DNA of 64,000 bases from Nocardia colli (GTDB lineage Bacteria > Actinomycetota > Actinomycetes > Mycobacteriales > Mycobacteriaceae), in assembly GCF_008704205.1 (NCBI RefSeq), contig NZ_VXLC01000026.1, forward strand, positions 26,019 through 90,018, written 5' to 3'. The notes under the pieces were generated by a model that ran no database searches, was not told where the DNA came from, and saw only the letters and a list, made by a program, of their open reading frames with translations. Below, piece by piece: positions 36,720 through 45,018 of this stretch (positions are counted from its first letter, which is position 1; each line of letters begins with the position of its first letter). A program made the translations under genes and the position numbers.

Positions 36720-38039
36720 TCAGTGCTGGTTCTCGGTGGACGGATCGGTCGCCAGAAAACGTTCGGTGGGATGCTCTTCGGTCCAGAAACCGGGCCGCAC
36801 GGTCGTGAGCGCGCGCCGCACCACCTCGATTTCGGCTTCGGTGTTGTACACCGCGAACGACAGGCGAACCGTGCCGACTACACCGAAGGAATCGATGAAC
36901 AGGTTGGCGCAGTGCACCCCGCTGCGCACCGCCACACCGTGGCGATCCAGGTGGCCGCCGACATCGTAGGGGTGGATGCCGTCGACCACGAACGAGACGA
37001 TCCCGCTCGGCTGATCCGCCGGGTCACCGATGATCCGGACGCGCGAAATGCTCTGCAGGGCTCCGACAGCGGCGTTGACCAGAACCTCGTCGTGCCGCCG
37101 GAGGTTCGCCCACCCGAGATCCTGGACGTACCCGAACGCCGCGGCCAGGCCGATCGCGCCCGCGATGTGCGGCGTGCCCGCTTCGAGCCGGGCCGGCACC
37201 GGAACGTACGCGACCGGCTCGTCCAGCGTCACGCCCTTCACGGTGCCGCCGCCCACCTGATACGGATCCAAGCGGGACAACAGCTTTCGCTTCCCGTACA
37301 GCACGCCGATGCCCATCGGGCCGTAGATCTTGTGCCCGGAGAAGCAGTAGAAGTCGGCGTCGAGGTCGCGGACATCCACCGGCCGGTGCGGCACCGCCTG
37401 GGCGCCGTCGACCAGCACCGGGATTCCGTGCCGATGCGCCGCGCCGATCATGTCCCGGACGGGGTTGACCGTGCCGAGCACGTTGGACACGTGCGCGACG
37501 GCGGCGAGCCGGACCCGGGGTCCGAGCGCTTCGGTGAACCGGTCGAGGGCCACTCGTCCGCCGGCGCCGACCGGCACGACGACGAGTTCGGCGCCGACCC
37601 GCTCGCACAGCCGCCGCCACGGCAGCATGTTGGAGTTGTGCTCCATGCCGGTGACGACGACCTGGTCGCCGGCGGTCACGACCGAGCGGCCGAAGGTATC
37701 GGCGAGCAGGTTGACCGCGGCGGTCGTGCCGGGGGTGAAAACCACCTCGTCGGCGTGCTCGGCGTTGATCGCGAGTCGAATGGTCTCGCGGGCCGCCTCA
37801 TAGGCGTCGGTCGCGGCCATGCTGAGCTGGTAGTAGCCCCGGCCGATATTGCTGTTCACGCCGGAGTAGTAGTTCACCAGCGCGTCGAGCACGACGCGCG
37901 GTTTCTGCGAGGTAGCCGCATTGTCCAGGTAGACCAACGGATTCGGGCCGAAGCGCTGCTCCAGGATAGGAAAGTCGCGGCGAACGGACTCCCCCGGAAT
38001 CGAAGGGCTGATCTTCCCATTACTCACCAGATCAGTCAT
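36720..38039 (-). CDS. SufS-type cysteine desulfurase
   Basis: A 439-aa group II cysteine desulfurase that takes sulfur from cysteine as an enzyme persulfide. It shows VYLDNAATSQKP, VTGMEHNSNMLPW, the PLP lysine about 237 in CFSGHKIYGP and the persulfide cysteine about 377 in SGVHCANLF. That motif departs from the usual HHCAQ form. There is no SufU/SufBCD gene beside it, so it is unlikely to serve general iron-sulfur assembly. The start ATG abuts a perfect AT-rich inverted repeat. Confidence 0.92.
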   Translation of the reverse strand: MTDLVSNGKISPSIPGESVRRDFPILEQRFGPNPLVYLDNAATSQKPRVVLDALVNYYSGVNSNIGRGYYQLSMAATDAYEAARETIRLAINAEHADEVVFTPGTTAAVNLLADTFGRSVVTAGDQVVVTGMEHNSNMLPWRRLCERVGAELVVVPVGAGGRVALDRFTEALGPRVRLAAVAHVSNVLGTVNPVRDMIGAAHRHGIPVLVDGAQAVPHRPVDVRDLDADFYCFSGHKIYGPMGIGVLYGKRKLLSRLDPYQVGGGTVKGVTLDEPVAYVPVPARLEAGTPHIAGAIGLAAAFGYVQDLGWANLRRHDEVLVNAAVGALQSISRVRIIGDPADQPSGIVSFVVDGIHPYDVGGHLDRHGVAVRSGVHCANLFIDSFGVVGTVRLSFAVYNTEAEIEVVRRALTTVRPGFWTEEHPTERFLATDPSTENQH

Positions 38040-38056
38040 TAGATAACCATATCTAA
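38039..38056. promoter_or_regulatory. AT-rich 18-bp perfect inverted repeat at the desulfurase start
   Basis: TTAGATA-ACCA-TATCTAA, perfect 7-bp arms, beginning at the first base of the desulfurase start codon and covering its ribosome-site region. A likely operator or translational control element in otherwise GC-rich DNA. Confidence 0.5.
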
Positions 38057-38071
38057 ATGAAGTTAGTTTGC

Positions 38072-38764
38072 CTAGTGGCTGAACAGATTCCGGAACTCGG
38101 TCAGATAGCGCGCGGGGAACTCGAACACCTTCTGCGGCGGGTATCGGCGCTCGCCCGCGCACGGGCCGTAGAAGAACCAGCAGATCTGCGCGATCTGCTC
38201 GGTGAACAGCACCGCATGAACGTCCTCGGAGTACATCCCCATGTGACAGAAGGCCGCCCCGAACTCGCCGCGGGCCGAGAAACCGCGCCCGGACATCACA
38301 TGCCCGAAAACGTCGTGCACGACCCGGAACACGTCGTTGTGGCTGAGTTCGACGCCGTCGACCACGATGCCGGACGGTTCCAGCATCGGATGGAAATCGT
38401 CGACCAGCTCCGGCCCGTGCCCGGAACTCGTCAGATATACATACAGCTCACCGGTTTTCCGGACGGACGCACGCAACTCGGCCGAACTCCGATAGGGCTG
38501 CCCCGCGGCGAGCCACGGCCGCACGGCGATCCCCGCATCGACGACCAGCTCGTACTGCTGAACGTTCTCCCGCTTGAACCGGTCGTAGCGCCGGGCGAGG
38601 GAGGTGGCGTAGGCCAGTCGAGGAGCCTGCTCGAAATACGCGGCCACCCGCCGGCAGTAGTCCTCGTCGAGTGTGAAGGTTGCCGACGAGGCGATCCGAC
38701 GCGTGTTCGCGGGCCAGTGGCGATCGACGTATGCCTGCGCAAGATCGGCCAGCTCGGCTTCCAT
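38072..38764 (-). CDS. Putative 2-His-1-Glu iron hydroxylase-like protein (HDxFGH family)
   Basis: A 230-aa protein with the central block NDVFRVVHDVFGHVMSGRGF, then MYSEDVHAVLFTEQIAQICWFFYGP. The HDxxGH element plus a downstream Glu resembles the iron site of pterin-dependent aromatic amino acid hydroxylases, although the rest of that family is not evident. The same motif order (NDxFRxVHDxFGH, MYS, TE, W-x-x-YGP) occurs, as I recall, in uncharacterised phage and bacterial proteins. The second of two close ATGs was chosen because AGAGG is eight bases upstream. It stands alone in front of the sulfur block on the same strand; hydroxylation is an inference. Confidence 0.6.
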   Translation of the reverse strand: MEAELADLAQAYVDRHWPANTRRIASSATFTLDEDYCRRVAAYFEQAPRLAYATSLARRYDRFKRENVQQYELVVDAGIAVRPWLAAGQPYRSSAELRASVRKTGELYVYLTSSGHGPELVDDFHPMLEPSGIVVDGVELSHNDVFRVVHDVFGHVMSGRGFSARGEFGAAFCHMGMYSEDVHAVLFTEQIAQICWFFYGPCAGERRYPPQKVFEFPARYLTEFRNLFSH

Positions 38765-38782
38765 CAGCATCACCTCTAGTTC

Positions 38783-38808
38783 ACAATATATTCTTGAAGC
38801 AAGATTGT
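38783..38808. promoter_or_regulatory. Divergent AT-rich region with nested inverted repeats
   Basis: Between the divergent hydroxylase-like and beta-propeller genes: inner repeat TCTTG-AAG-CAAGA flanked by ACAAT and ATTGT. Probably carries promoters for both genes and an operator. Confidence 0.45.
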
Positions 38809-38830
38809 CGCCAGGCCAGGGGAGATCGAG

Positions 38831-39484
38831 ATGACCTACTGTGAATCCGCGCCCATCGCCCGGACGCTGCCCGCGCCGACCGCCTATCTGTGCGGCCTCA
38901 CCTGGGACGGCTCGCGGCTGTGGCATTCAGACCAGGACGCGCAGACGATCTTCGCCATCGATCCGTCCGACGGAACGGTCACCCGCTCCTGGGCCTGCGC
39001 CCGCGTGCGCGCCGACCTCGCCTACGACGGCACCCGGCTGCTCCAGGTCGGCGGGCACCCGAAACGGCTCGTGCTCATCGACCCGGCAACCGGGGAATCC
39101 GTCGGGGAGAAGACGGTGCTCCCGCGCAACGGCCGGCTGACCGGAATCGAATTCGGCCCCGAGGGACTGTGGATGTGCCTGCGCGCGCCGACCGTGGTGC
39201 AACTGCGGAACTACGCGACCATGGAGATCGAACGCCAGTACCCGGCGGGCGGCGAATCCCCTTCTGGACTGACCTATGCCGACGGTCTGGTGCTGCACGG
39301 CGACTACAGCGATTCCACGGTGCGGGCGCTGAACGCCCGCACCGGCGCGCAGGTCGGCGCGGTCCGCGTCCCCGGCCGCCCGACCGGAATGACTTGGGAC
39401 GGAAGCCATCTCTGGTACTGCGACTTCCCCGCCCGCGCGCTGCGCGCCATCGAACTCGACGCCGTGCTGGTCAATCGAGCGTAG
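38831..39484 (+). CDS. Cytosolic beta-propeller-like protein, copy 1
   Basis: A 217-aa protein built of short repeats of the type LCGLTWDGSRLWHSDQD, IFAIDPSDGTVTRSW, GMTWDGSHLWYCDFPARALRAIEL. Such repeats form beta-propellers of the SMP-30/YncE/glutamine-cyclotransferase kind. There is no signal peptide. It has a clear paralog at 60865-61503 (both contain CGLTW, IDP and near-identical GxTWDGSxxWYCD C-terminal blades). The stop overlaps the convergent ABC1 kinase gene by 14 bp. Catalytic or binding role unknown. Confidence 0.72.
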   Translation: MTYCESAPIARTLPAPTAYLCGLTWDGSRLWHSDQDAQTIFAIDPSDGTVTRSWACARVRADLAYDGTRLLQVGGHPKRLVLIDPATGESVGEKTVLPRNGRLTGIEFGPEGLWMCLRAPTVVQLRNYATMEIERQYPAGGESPSGLTYADGLVLHGDYSDSTVRALNARTGAQVGAVRVPGRPTGMTWDGSHLWYCDFPARALRAIELDAVLVNRA

Positions 39485-40769
39485 AACGGCCGCCGTCGGT
39501 CCCGAACAGTCCGCGCATCAGCTGCGGCTTGGCCGCCTCCTGGAAATCCATGTCCGGATCGAGTTCCCGGATGGTCCCCTCGATCACCAGCAGGGACAGC
39601 AGCGGGAAGACCAGCTCGGACGCGGCGTTGATGCCGAAGCGGCGCTGCAGGTCGAACATCTCCATGGCGAAGGCGATCAGGCTGAACTCGCTGGCCGGCT
39701 GGCCGTGGCTGCGCTCGACCAGATCCGCCATCCGCACCGTGAAACCCTCGAGATCGGCGCCCTCGGCGATCTTGGCCGCACTCTGGATCACGATCTCGGC
39801 GGCATGACGCCCGCGGCCGATCGCCATGTTCATGAAGAACTCGGCGAACAGGCGCCGGAGCCGGTCGGTCAGCTGGACGCTGAAGCCCGCGTCGAGCACC
39901 ACGACCTGCGCGCTGCGGGTGAAGTAGAGATTGCCGGGATGCATGTCGCAGTGCACGAATCCGTCGACAAAGAGCATCTGATACATCGCCGCCATCCCGG
40001 ACGCCGCGAAGCGCCGGCGCGCGGCCGGCGAACAATGCTCGGCCGTGTCCACCGCCAGCTCCGGGATGAACTCCATCACGATGGACCGGGGCCGGCAGGC
40101 CTCGGGATACACCTTCGGCACCCAGACCCGCGGCACCTCGGAGAGGTTCTTGCGCAACCGCCGCAGATTGTCGGCCTCCCGTTCGAAGTCGAGCTGCCCG
40201 AGGATCGCGCCCGCCATATTCGCGACGACCTCCTCGACCGGCACGCCGCGAAAAACCTTGAGCCGCGCGACGAATGCCGCACCGCCGCGAATCAGCGCGA
40301 GATCATCGGACATGACCTGCTCGATGCCCGGCCTGCGCAGTTTGACCGCGACATCCTGCCCCGAGCGCAACCGCCCCCGATAGACCGACGCCACGCTGCC
40401 GGACGCGACCGGTCGCGGATCGAGCTCGGCGAAGACCTCATCGACCTCGACGCCGTAGGCCTCGGCCAGGGCGATCGCGGTGTGCGCGGCATCCAGTGGT
40501 GCGACGGAATCCTGCAGGAGCGACAGTTCGTCACACAGCGCGGGCGGCAGCAGATCGCGGCGGGTGCCGAGCACCTGTCCCGCCTTGACGAAGGTCGGTC
40601 CGAGCACCATCAACAGCGCGACGAGCTGATGGTAGATGTGCTGCCGGCCGGCCGCTGGACCGTACCGCAACCGGCGGATCAAACCACCCGGAATAGCCGG
40701 AACGCCAACCGCGACAACGGTGCCCGCGACGCGCACCGCCCGCAGCATGAGCGCGAATCGTGTTCGCAT
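39471..40769 (-). CDS. ABC1/AarF/UbiB-family atypical kinase
   Basis: A 432-aa protein. It shows the family KxGQ motif in GPTFVKAGQVLGTRRD, an Ala/Ser-rich nucleotide loop PVASGSVASVYRG, the lysine VAVKLRRPG, the catalytic region FVHCDMHPGNLYF and LDAGF in place of the usual LDFG metal motif. An N-terminal hydrophobic stretch (AGTVVAVGVPAIPGG) may associate with membrane. Family members control isoprenoid-quinone or lipid metabolism. Four bases separate it from the deaminase-like gene upstream. Confidence 0.88.
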   Translation of the reverse strand: MRTRFALMLRAVRVAGTVVAVGVPAIPGGLIRRLRYGPAAGRQHIYHQLVALLMVLGPTFVKAGQVLGTRRDLLPPALCDELSLLQDSVAPLDAAHTAIALAEAYGVEVDEVFAELDPRPVASGSVASVYRGRLRSGQDVAVKLRRPGIEQVMSDDLALIRGGAAFVARLKVFRGVPVEEVVANMAGAILGQLDFEREADNLRRLRKNLSEVPRVWVPKVYPEACRPRSIVMEFIPELAVDTAEHCSPAARRRFAASGMAAMYQMLFVDGFVHCDMHPGNLYFTRSAQVVVLDAGFSVQLTDRLRRLFAEFFMNMAIGRGRHAAEIVIQSAAKIAEGADLEGFTVRMADLVERSHGQPASEFSLIAFAMEMFDLQRRFGINAASELVFPLLSLLVIEGTIRELDPDMDFQEAAKPQLMRGLFGTDGGRSTLD

Positions 40770-40773
40770 GGCC

Positions 40774-41826
40774 TCATCTCCCTATTCTCTGCTGTCGATC
40801 GAACCGATGAACCGACTCCGCGAGGGCCCGGCGGATGTCGCGGGCCACGGGCGCCGGGCAGAAGGCCGCGTCGATCCCCACCGCCACGATGTCCACCAGC
40901 GCGGCGACCGAGATGCCGAGCCGGTCGTGGCACAGCTGATATTCGCGATTCAGCGAGGTGCCGAACATCCCGGGATCGTCGGCGCCGAGGGTGACCGGGA
41001 CGCCGGCGGCGAGCAAGGCGGGCAGCGGATGCCGGTCGAGCGCGCGCACCGCGCCGGTGCGGACATTCGATGTCGGACAGACCTCGAGGGTGATGCTCTG
41101 TTCCGCCAGGTAGTCGAGCAGTCTGCGTTCGGTCACCGCGCGAATGCCGTGCCCGATCCGCTCCGCGCCCAGATCGCGTAAGGCAGACCAGATTTCGCCG
41201 GCATCGGAGGTCTCGCCCGCGTGCGGTACAGCGTGCAGTCCGTGCGCCCTTGCCTGCTCGAACGCGGGGCGAAACCGCCGGCGCGGCGCACCGAGTTCCG
41301 GGCCGCCCAGCCCGAACCCGACCGTTCCGTCGGGCTGGTGCCGCAGAATCCAGTCCAGGGTGGCGAAGGCGCCGGCGACGCCGTCGTCCGCCGACACGTC
41401 GAATATCCAATTGATCTGGATGCCATGGCATTCGGCGACGAGCCGGCGGCCGATCGACAACGCCTCAGCGAGCTCGGCGGGCGCGATACCCATGCGCAGA
41501 TGCGACAGCGGCGTGACGGTCACCTCGGCATATCGCACGTTGTCCGCCGCCAGCTGGTCACCGAGGCCGGTCACCAGCCGCACCACCGCGGGCCCGCTGG
41601 TCACCAATCGGTTGACCGCGGTGTACACCTCGATGAAATGCGCGAAGTCGGTGAAGCGGTAGTACCGGCGCAATTCGACCGGGTCGGCGGGCACCCCGGC
41701 CTCCGGACGATCGCCGGCCAACTCGGCGACCGTGTCCACCGTCGCCGAACCCAGCAGGTGCACATGCAATTCCACCTTCGGCAGCGCCGTGAGGAAGGCC
41801 GCCACCGAACGCCCGTCGCCACTCAT
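40774..41826 (-). CDS. Adenosine-deaminase-like amidohydrolase
   Basis: A 350-aa metal-dependent deaminase. Zinc-site elements are all visible: PKVELHVHLLGS, PHAGE, GHGIRAV, CPTSNV and GADDPGMF. The family deaminates adenosine or related adenine compounds. The start was put at MSGDG; an upstream TTG adds 24 residues without homology. It is co-oriented with the ABC1 kinase gene. A role in adenosine/SAM-by-product turnover or in converting a cluster-specific substrate are both possible. Confidence 0.85.
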   Translation of the reverse strand: MSGDGRSVAAFLTALPKVELHVHLLGSATVDTVAELAGDRPEAGVPADPVELRRYYRFTDFAHFIEVYTAVNRLVTSGPAVVRLVTGLGDQLAADNVRYAEVTVTPLSHLRMGIAPAELAEALSIGRRLVAECHGIQINWIFDVSADDGVAGAFATLDWILRHQPDGTVGFGLGGPELGAPRRRFRPAFEQARAHGLHAVPHAGETSDAGEIWSALRDLGAERIGHGIRAVTERRLLDYLAEQSITLEVCPTSNVRTGAVRALDRHPLPALLAAGVPVTLGADDPGMFGTSLNREYQLCHDRLGISVAALVDIVAVGIDAAFCPAPVARDIRRALAESVHRFDRQQRIGR

Positions 41827-41898
41827 CGGGGCACCACCCGCGCTAGCGCTCGGCTCCGGAAGCCCTCCACGATATCCACCATAGCTTTTTGAAGCCAA

Positions 41899-41989
41899 CT
41901 AGGTGTTGTGAACGAGTAGCTCCATCAAGAACGCTCAAAAGCCGAGGAAACTTATGTAATATATAGCTAGTCGCGGAGAGGGGTTCCCC
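41899..41989. promoter_or_regulatory. Divergent AT-rich promoter region
   Basis: Gap between the deaminase-like gene and the PLP operon. It has TATGTAATATATAG at about 41953-41966 followed by the ribosome site GGAGAGGGG, so the plus-strand promoter is probably here. TTTTTGAAGCCAACTAGGT just to the left resembles a stretch upstream of the 403-aa protein gene at 63.7 kb. Confidence 0.45.
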
Positions 41990-43318
41990 ATGAATGGCGC
42001 TGTCGATCCCATCCCGCCGCACTTGGCGGCGACGATGACCGCCGAGTCCCCACCGAGTCTGCGCACCGCGGACTGGTCCGAGATCCGCGGGTTGTTCGCG
42101 CTGGATCCCGGCGCCATCCACCTCAACTCCGGCACCGTCGGCGCGATGCCGCACGCCGTGCTCGACACCGTGGACCGGGTGACCAGGCACTGGGCCGGCG
42201 GGCTCGGCGATGTCTATCCGCCGGGGATGTATCCGGACCATCGCGCCGCCATCGCCAAGGCCTACGGGGTCGATCAGGACGAGATGGTGATCACCCACAA
42301 CGCGACCGAGGGCGTCGCGCGGGTCATCCACGGCCTGGATCTGCACGCCGGCGACGAGGTCGTCACCACCACGCACGAGTGCTACTCCGTGCTGTCCAAC
42401 TTCAACCTGCTGCGCAACCGGCTCGGCATCGAGCTCACCACGATCACCCTGCCCACCGGGTACGACGTGCGCGCCGAGCAGATCATCGAACTGTTCGAGG
42501 CGGCGATCACCCCGCGCACGAAAGTGCTTGCCTTCGCCGGGATCACGCTGTTCACCGGCACCAAACTGCCGATGCGCGCGCTGTGCGAACTCGCGCAGCG
42601 GCACGGCCTGATCACGGTGATCGACGGCGCGCTGCTGCCGGGCATGCTCGATCTCGACATGCGGGCCATCGGCGCGGATTTCATCTCCTGCTCCGGGTCC
42701 AAGTTCCAGTGCGGCCCGCTGGGTACCGGATTGCTGTACGTGCGCAACAAGATTCATCCGGAACACAATCCGCTGCCGCTACCGCGGTTCTGGCCGATCA
42801 TCTCCACCTGGTACCCGATGAAGGGCAGCCCGCCGCCCCGCACGCGAACCTCGATCGAGAGCGACAACATGGGCGACTACCTGCAGAGCGCGGGCAGTGC
42901 CAGCATCGCCCGCGGGGCCGGGCTCGCCACGGCCTGCGCGCTGTGGGACGACATCGGCCGCGATCGGATCGAGCGCCGGATCATGCTGCTCGCGGAGTAC
43001 GCGCGCTACCGCGTCGCCGAGCGTTTCGGCCGGGACGCGATGTACTCCCCCGGCGCGGATCGCGTGCTGAAATCGCCGTTGATCACCTTTCATCCGTTCC
43101 GCAGGCCGGAGGACGCGTGGAACGTGAAGAAGGTGCACGAGTTCACCATGCGGCTGCAACGCGAGTACCGGCTCTTCACCAGGTGGACCGAGTTCGACGT
43201 GGCCGGATCGCCGCACCAGCACTACGCGTCCCGCATCACGACCCACATCTTTAACGACTTCGACGAGATCGACAAGGCCGTCGACATCATGGCCGGGCTG
43301 GCCGCGGAGATGTCATGA
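41990..43318 (+). CDS. Class V aminotransferase-fold PLP enzyme (isopenicillin-N-epimerase-like)
   Basis: A 442-aa fold-type I PLP protein. It shows IHLNSGTVGAMPHAVLD near the N-terminus, HNATEGVARVIHGLDL, THECYSVL, the cofactor Asp in TVIDGALLPG and the Schiff-base lysine in SCSGSKFQCGPLGTG. Members include epimerases, cysteine desulfurases and C-S lyases. First gene of a five-gene plus-strand operon; overlaps the next gene by ATGA. Substrate unknown. Confidence 0.88.
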   Translation: MNGAVDPIPPHLAATMTAESPPSLRTADWSEIRGLFALDPGAIHLNSGTVGAMPHAVLDTVDRVTRHWAGGLGDVYPPGMYPDHRAAIAKAYGVDQDEMVITHNATEGVARVIHGLDLHAGDEVVTTTHECYSVLSNFNLLRNRLGIELTTITLPTGYDVRAEQIIELFEAAITPRTKVLAFAGITLFTGTKLPMRALCELAQRHGLITVIDGALLPGMLDLDMRAIGADFISCSGSKFQCGPLGTGLLYVRNKIHPEHNPLPLPRFWPIISTWYPMKGSPPPRTRTSIESDNMGDYLQSAGSASIARGAGLATACALWDDIGRDRIERRIMLLAEYARYRVAERFGRDAMYSPGADRVLKSPLITFHPFRRPEDAWNVKKVHEFTMRLQREYRLFTRWTEFDVAGSPHQHYASRITTHIFNDFDEIDKAVDIMAGLAAEMS

Positions 43319-45018
43319 CCGAACCGACGATCCTGCGCCTGTACGGTCCGGGCCCGCTCGATCAGCTGGATCCGGTGTGCTGCCCGCGATCTCCGATCGA
43401 CCGGGTGGTCCGGCTGTACACCCGGCAGCTGTTCACCTATCGAACGCAGGGCGACCCGCGTGATTGGCAGGCCGGCGCGCCGGTGCCCGATCTGGCGACC
43501 GAGGTCCCGTCCATCTACAACGCCGGAATGGGCGCGAGCTACACCAGCTATGTGGTCCATCTGCGGCGCGGCGTGTACTGGGACAGCCATCCGACGCGCC
43601 CGGTCACCACGCACGACGTGGTTCGCGGGTTCAAGCGGATGGGTAATCCGTTGCACCGCAGCACGTTACTGCCCTATTTCACCGACACCATCCGGGGCAT
43701 GGCGAAGTTCTGCGCCGAGTACGCCGCCGCGTTCGCCGGCGCCGTGCCGACCGGACCCGAATTGGCCGAATATCAGAACTCCCATGACATTCCGGGTCTG
43801 CTGGTGCTCGACGACGAGACGATCGTCTTCGAACTACGCAGGCCCACCATGGATTTCATCGACATCCTGGCCCTGCCGTGCGCCTCGCCCGCACCGGTCG
43901 AATACGACCGCTACGTCCCGGGCAGCATCGAGCTGTGCGCCAATATCCGGTCCACCGGCCCGTATCGGCCCACCGATTTCACCCCCGGCCGCGCCCTGCG
44001 GCTGGGCCGGAACCCGGCGTGGAGCGCGGAGACCGACCCCGTTCGGCGCCAGCACGTCGAGGCCGTGGAGGTCAGCTCCGAACCGGTCGGCGCCGGCGCG
44101 GTGGCGTACCGAATCCGCACCGACCGTGCGGATCTGGCCTGGGGCGTTCGCATCCCCGATCCCGCGACGACCGTCGACCATGACCTCGGTTTCGCGCTGG
44201 ACCCCTACCTGGTGTTCAACACCCGCAGCCCCAATGCCGACGGTGCGGTGCGGAAAGTGCAAGTGCGCCAGGCGATCACGCAGGCGATCGACAAGGCCGC
44301 CATCGCGGCGGACGTCGCCTCGCTGGGCGGCGAGACGATCATCCGGGTCGCGGGCTCGATCGTCCCGCCGGGCAACGACGGCCACCAGGACCTCGATCCG
44401 TACTCCACGCCGGATCACCGCGGCGCCCCGGCAGATTGCGCGGCGATGCTCGCCGCCGCGGGGCATCCGCGCGATCTGCGGATCACCGCGATCCACCCGG
44501 CTACCGAGCACGCCCGCCGGGTCGCCCGCCGGTACGCCGCCGACCTGGCCGCGGCCGGAATCACCGTCGAGCCAGTCGAATTGGCCGTCCCGGAGTGTCT
44601 GGATCTGCTGGCCGACCCGGTCCGGGCGGCGGCCGGCGAATGGGATATCGCGCTCGCGTCCTGGTCGCCGACCTGGCCGCAGCACAACGGTCGCGTCTTC
44701 CTCCAGCCGCTGCTGCAATCCGGCTCCCCCGCCAACCTCGGCGGCTACCGCAATCCCGAGGTGGACGCGCTGATCGACCGGGCGCTCGCCGCCGCGGACG
44801 GCGAATCGGCCGACGCCGCGTGGCGCAAGGCCGAGCGCGCCGCGCTGGCCGACGCCCCGATCGTGCCGCTCCTGTTCCAGGTCCCCACGACCAGGGAGCT
44901 GTGTGGCCGCCGCGTGCGCGCCGCCGCTGTGCTGCCCACGCACGGCCTCGCGGTCGACCTGGCCACGCTCCGGCTCGACCCGCCCTCGCCGGATGGGGAG
45001 GGCAGTAGAAGTGGATGA
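43315..45018 (+). CDS. Leaderless (cytosolic) SBP_bac_5 protein, copy 1
   Basis: A 567-aa protein with the full family 5 solute-binding fold. It opens LRLYGPGPLDQLDPVC, has PVTTHDVVRGFKRMGNP, APVEYDRYVPGS, and ends with the usual two-lobe C-terminal helices. Unlike true transporters it has no signal peptide, lipobox or TAT motif, and no permease or ATPase genes are nearby. The start overlaps the PLP gene stop (ATGA), so no export signal was missed. Two paralogs lie at 56.1-59.6 kb. Likely binds a peptide or the enediyne itself inside the cell. Confidence 0.85.
   Translation: MTEPTILRLYGPGPLDQLDPVCCPRSPIDRVVRLYTRQLFTYRTQGDPRDWQAGAPVPDLATEVPSIYNAGMGASYTSYVVHLRRGVYWDSHPTRPVTTHDVVRGFKRMGNPLHRSTLLPYFTDTIRGMAKFCAEYAAAFAGAVPTGPELAEYQNSHDIPGLLVLDDETIVFELRRPTMDFIDILALPCASPAPVEYDRYVPGSIELCANIRSTGPYRPTDFTPGRALRLGRNPAWSAETDPVRRQHVEAVEVSSEPVGAGAVAYRIRTDRADLAWGVRIPDPATTVDHDLGFALDPYLVFNTRSPNADGAVRKVQVRQAITQAIDKAAIAADVASLGGETIIRVAGSIVPPGNDGHQDLDPYSTPDHRGAPADCAAMLAAAGHPRDLRITAIHPATEHARRVARRYAADLAAAGITVEPVELAVPECLDLLADPVRAAAGEWDIALASWSPTWPQHNGRVFLQPLLQSGSPANLGGYRNPEVDALIDRALAAADGESADAAWRKAERAALADAPIVPLLFQVPTTRELCGRRVRAAAVLPTHGLAVDLATLRLDPPSPDGEGSRSG

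Noticed and set aside
36720..38039. Cysteine desulfurase as part of a SUF iron-sulfur operon
   Set aside because: No sufB, sufC, sufD or sufU genes adjoin it, and its neighbours are sulfur-amino-acid enzymes.
36402..38042. 546-codon plus-strand frame opposite the cysteine desulfurase
   Set aside because: Shadow of the desulfurase and methyltransferase genes; no homologous motif and no ribosome site.
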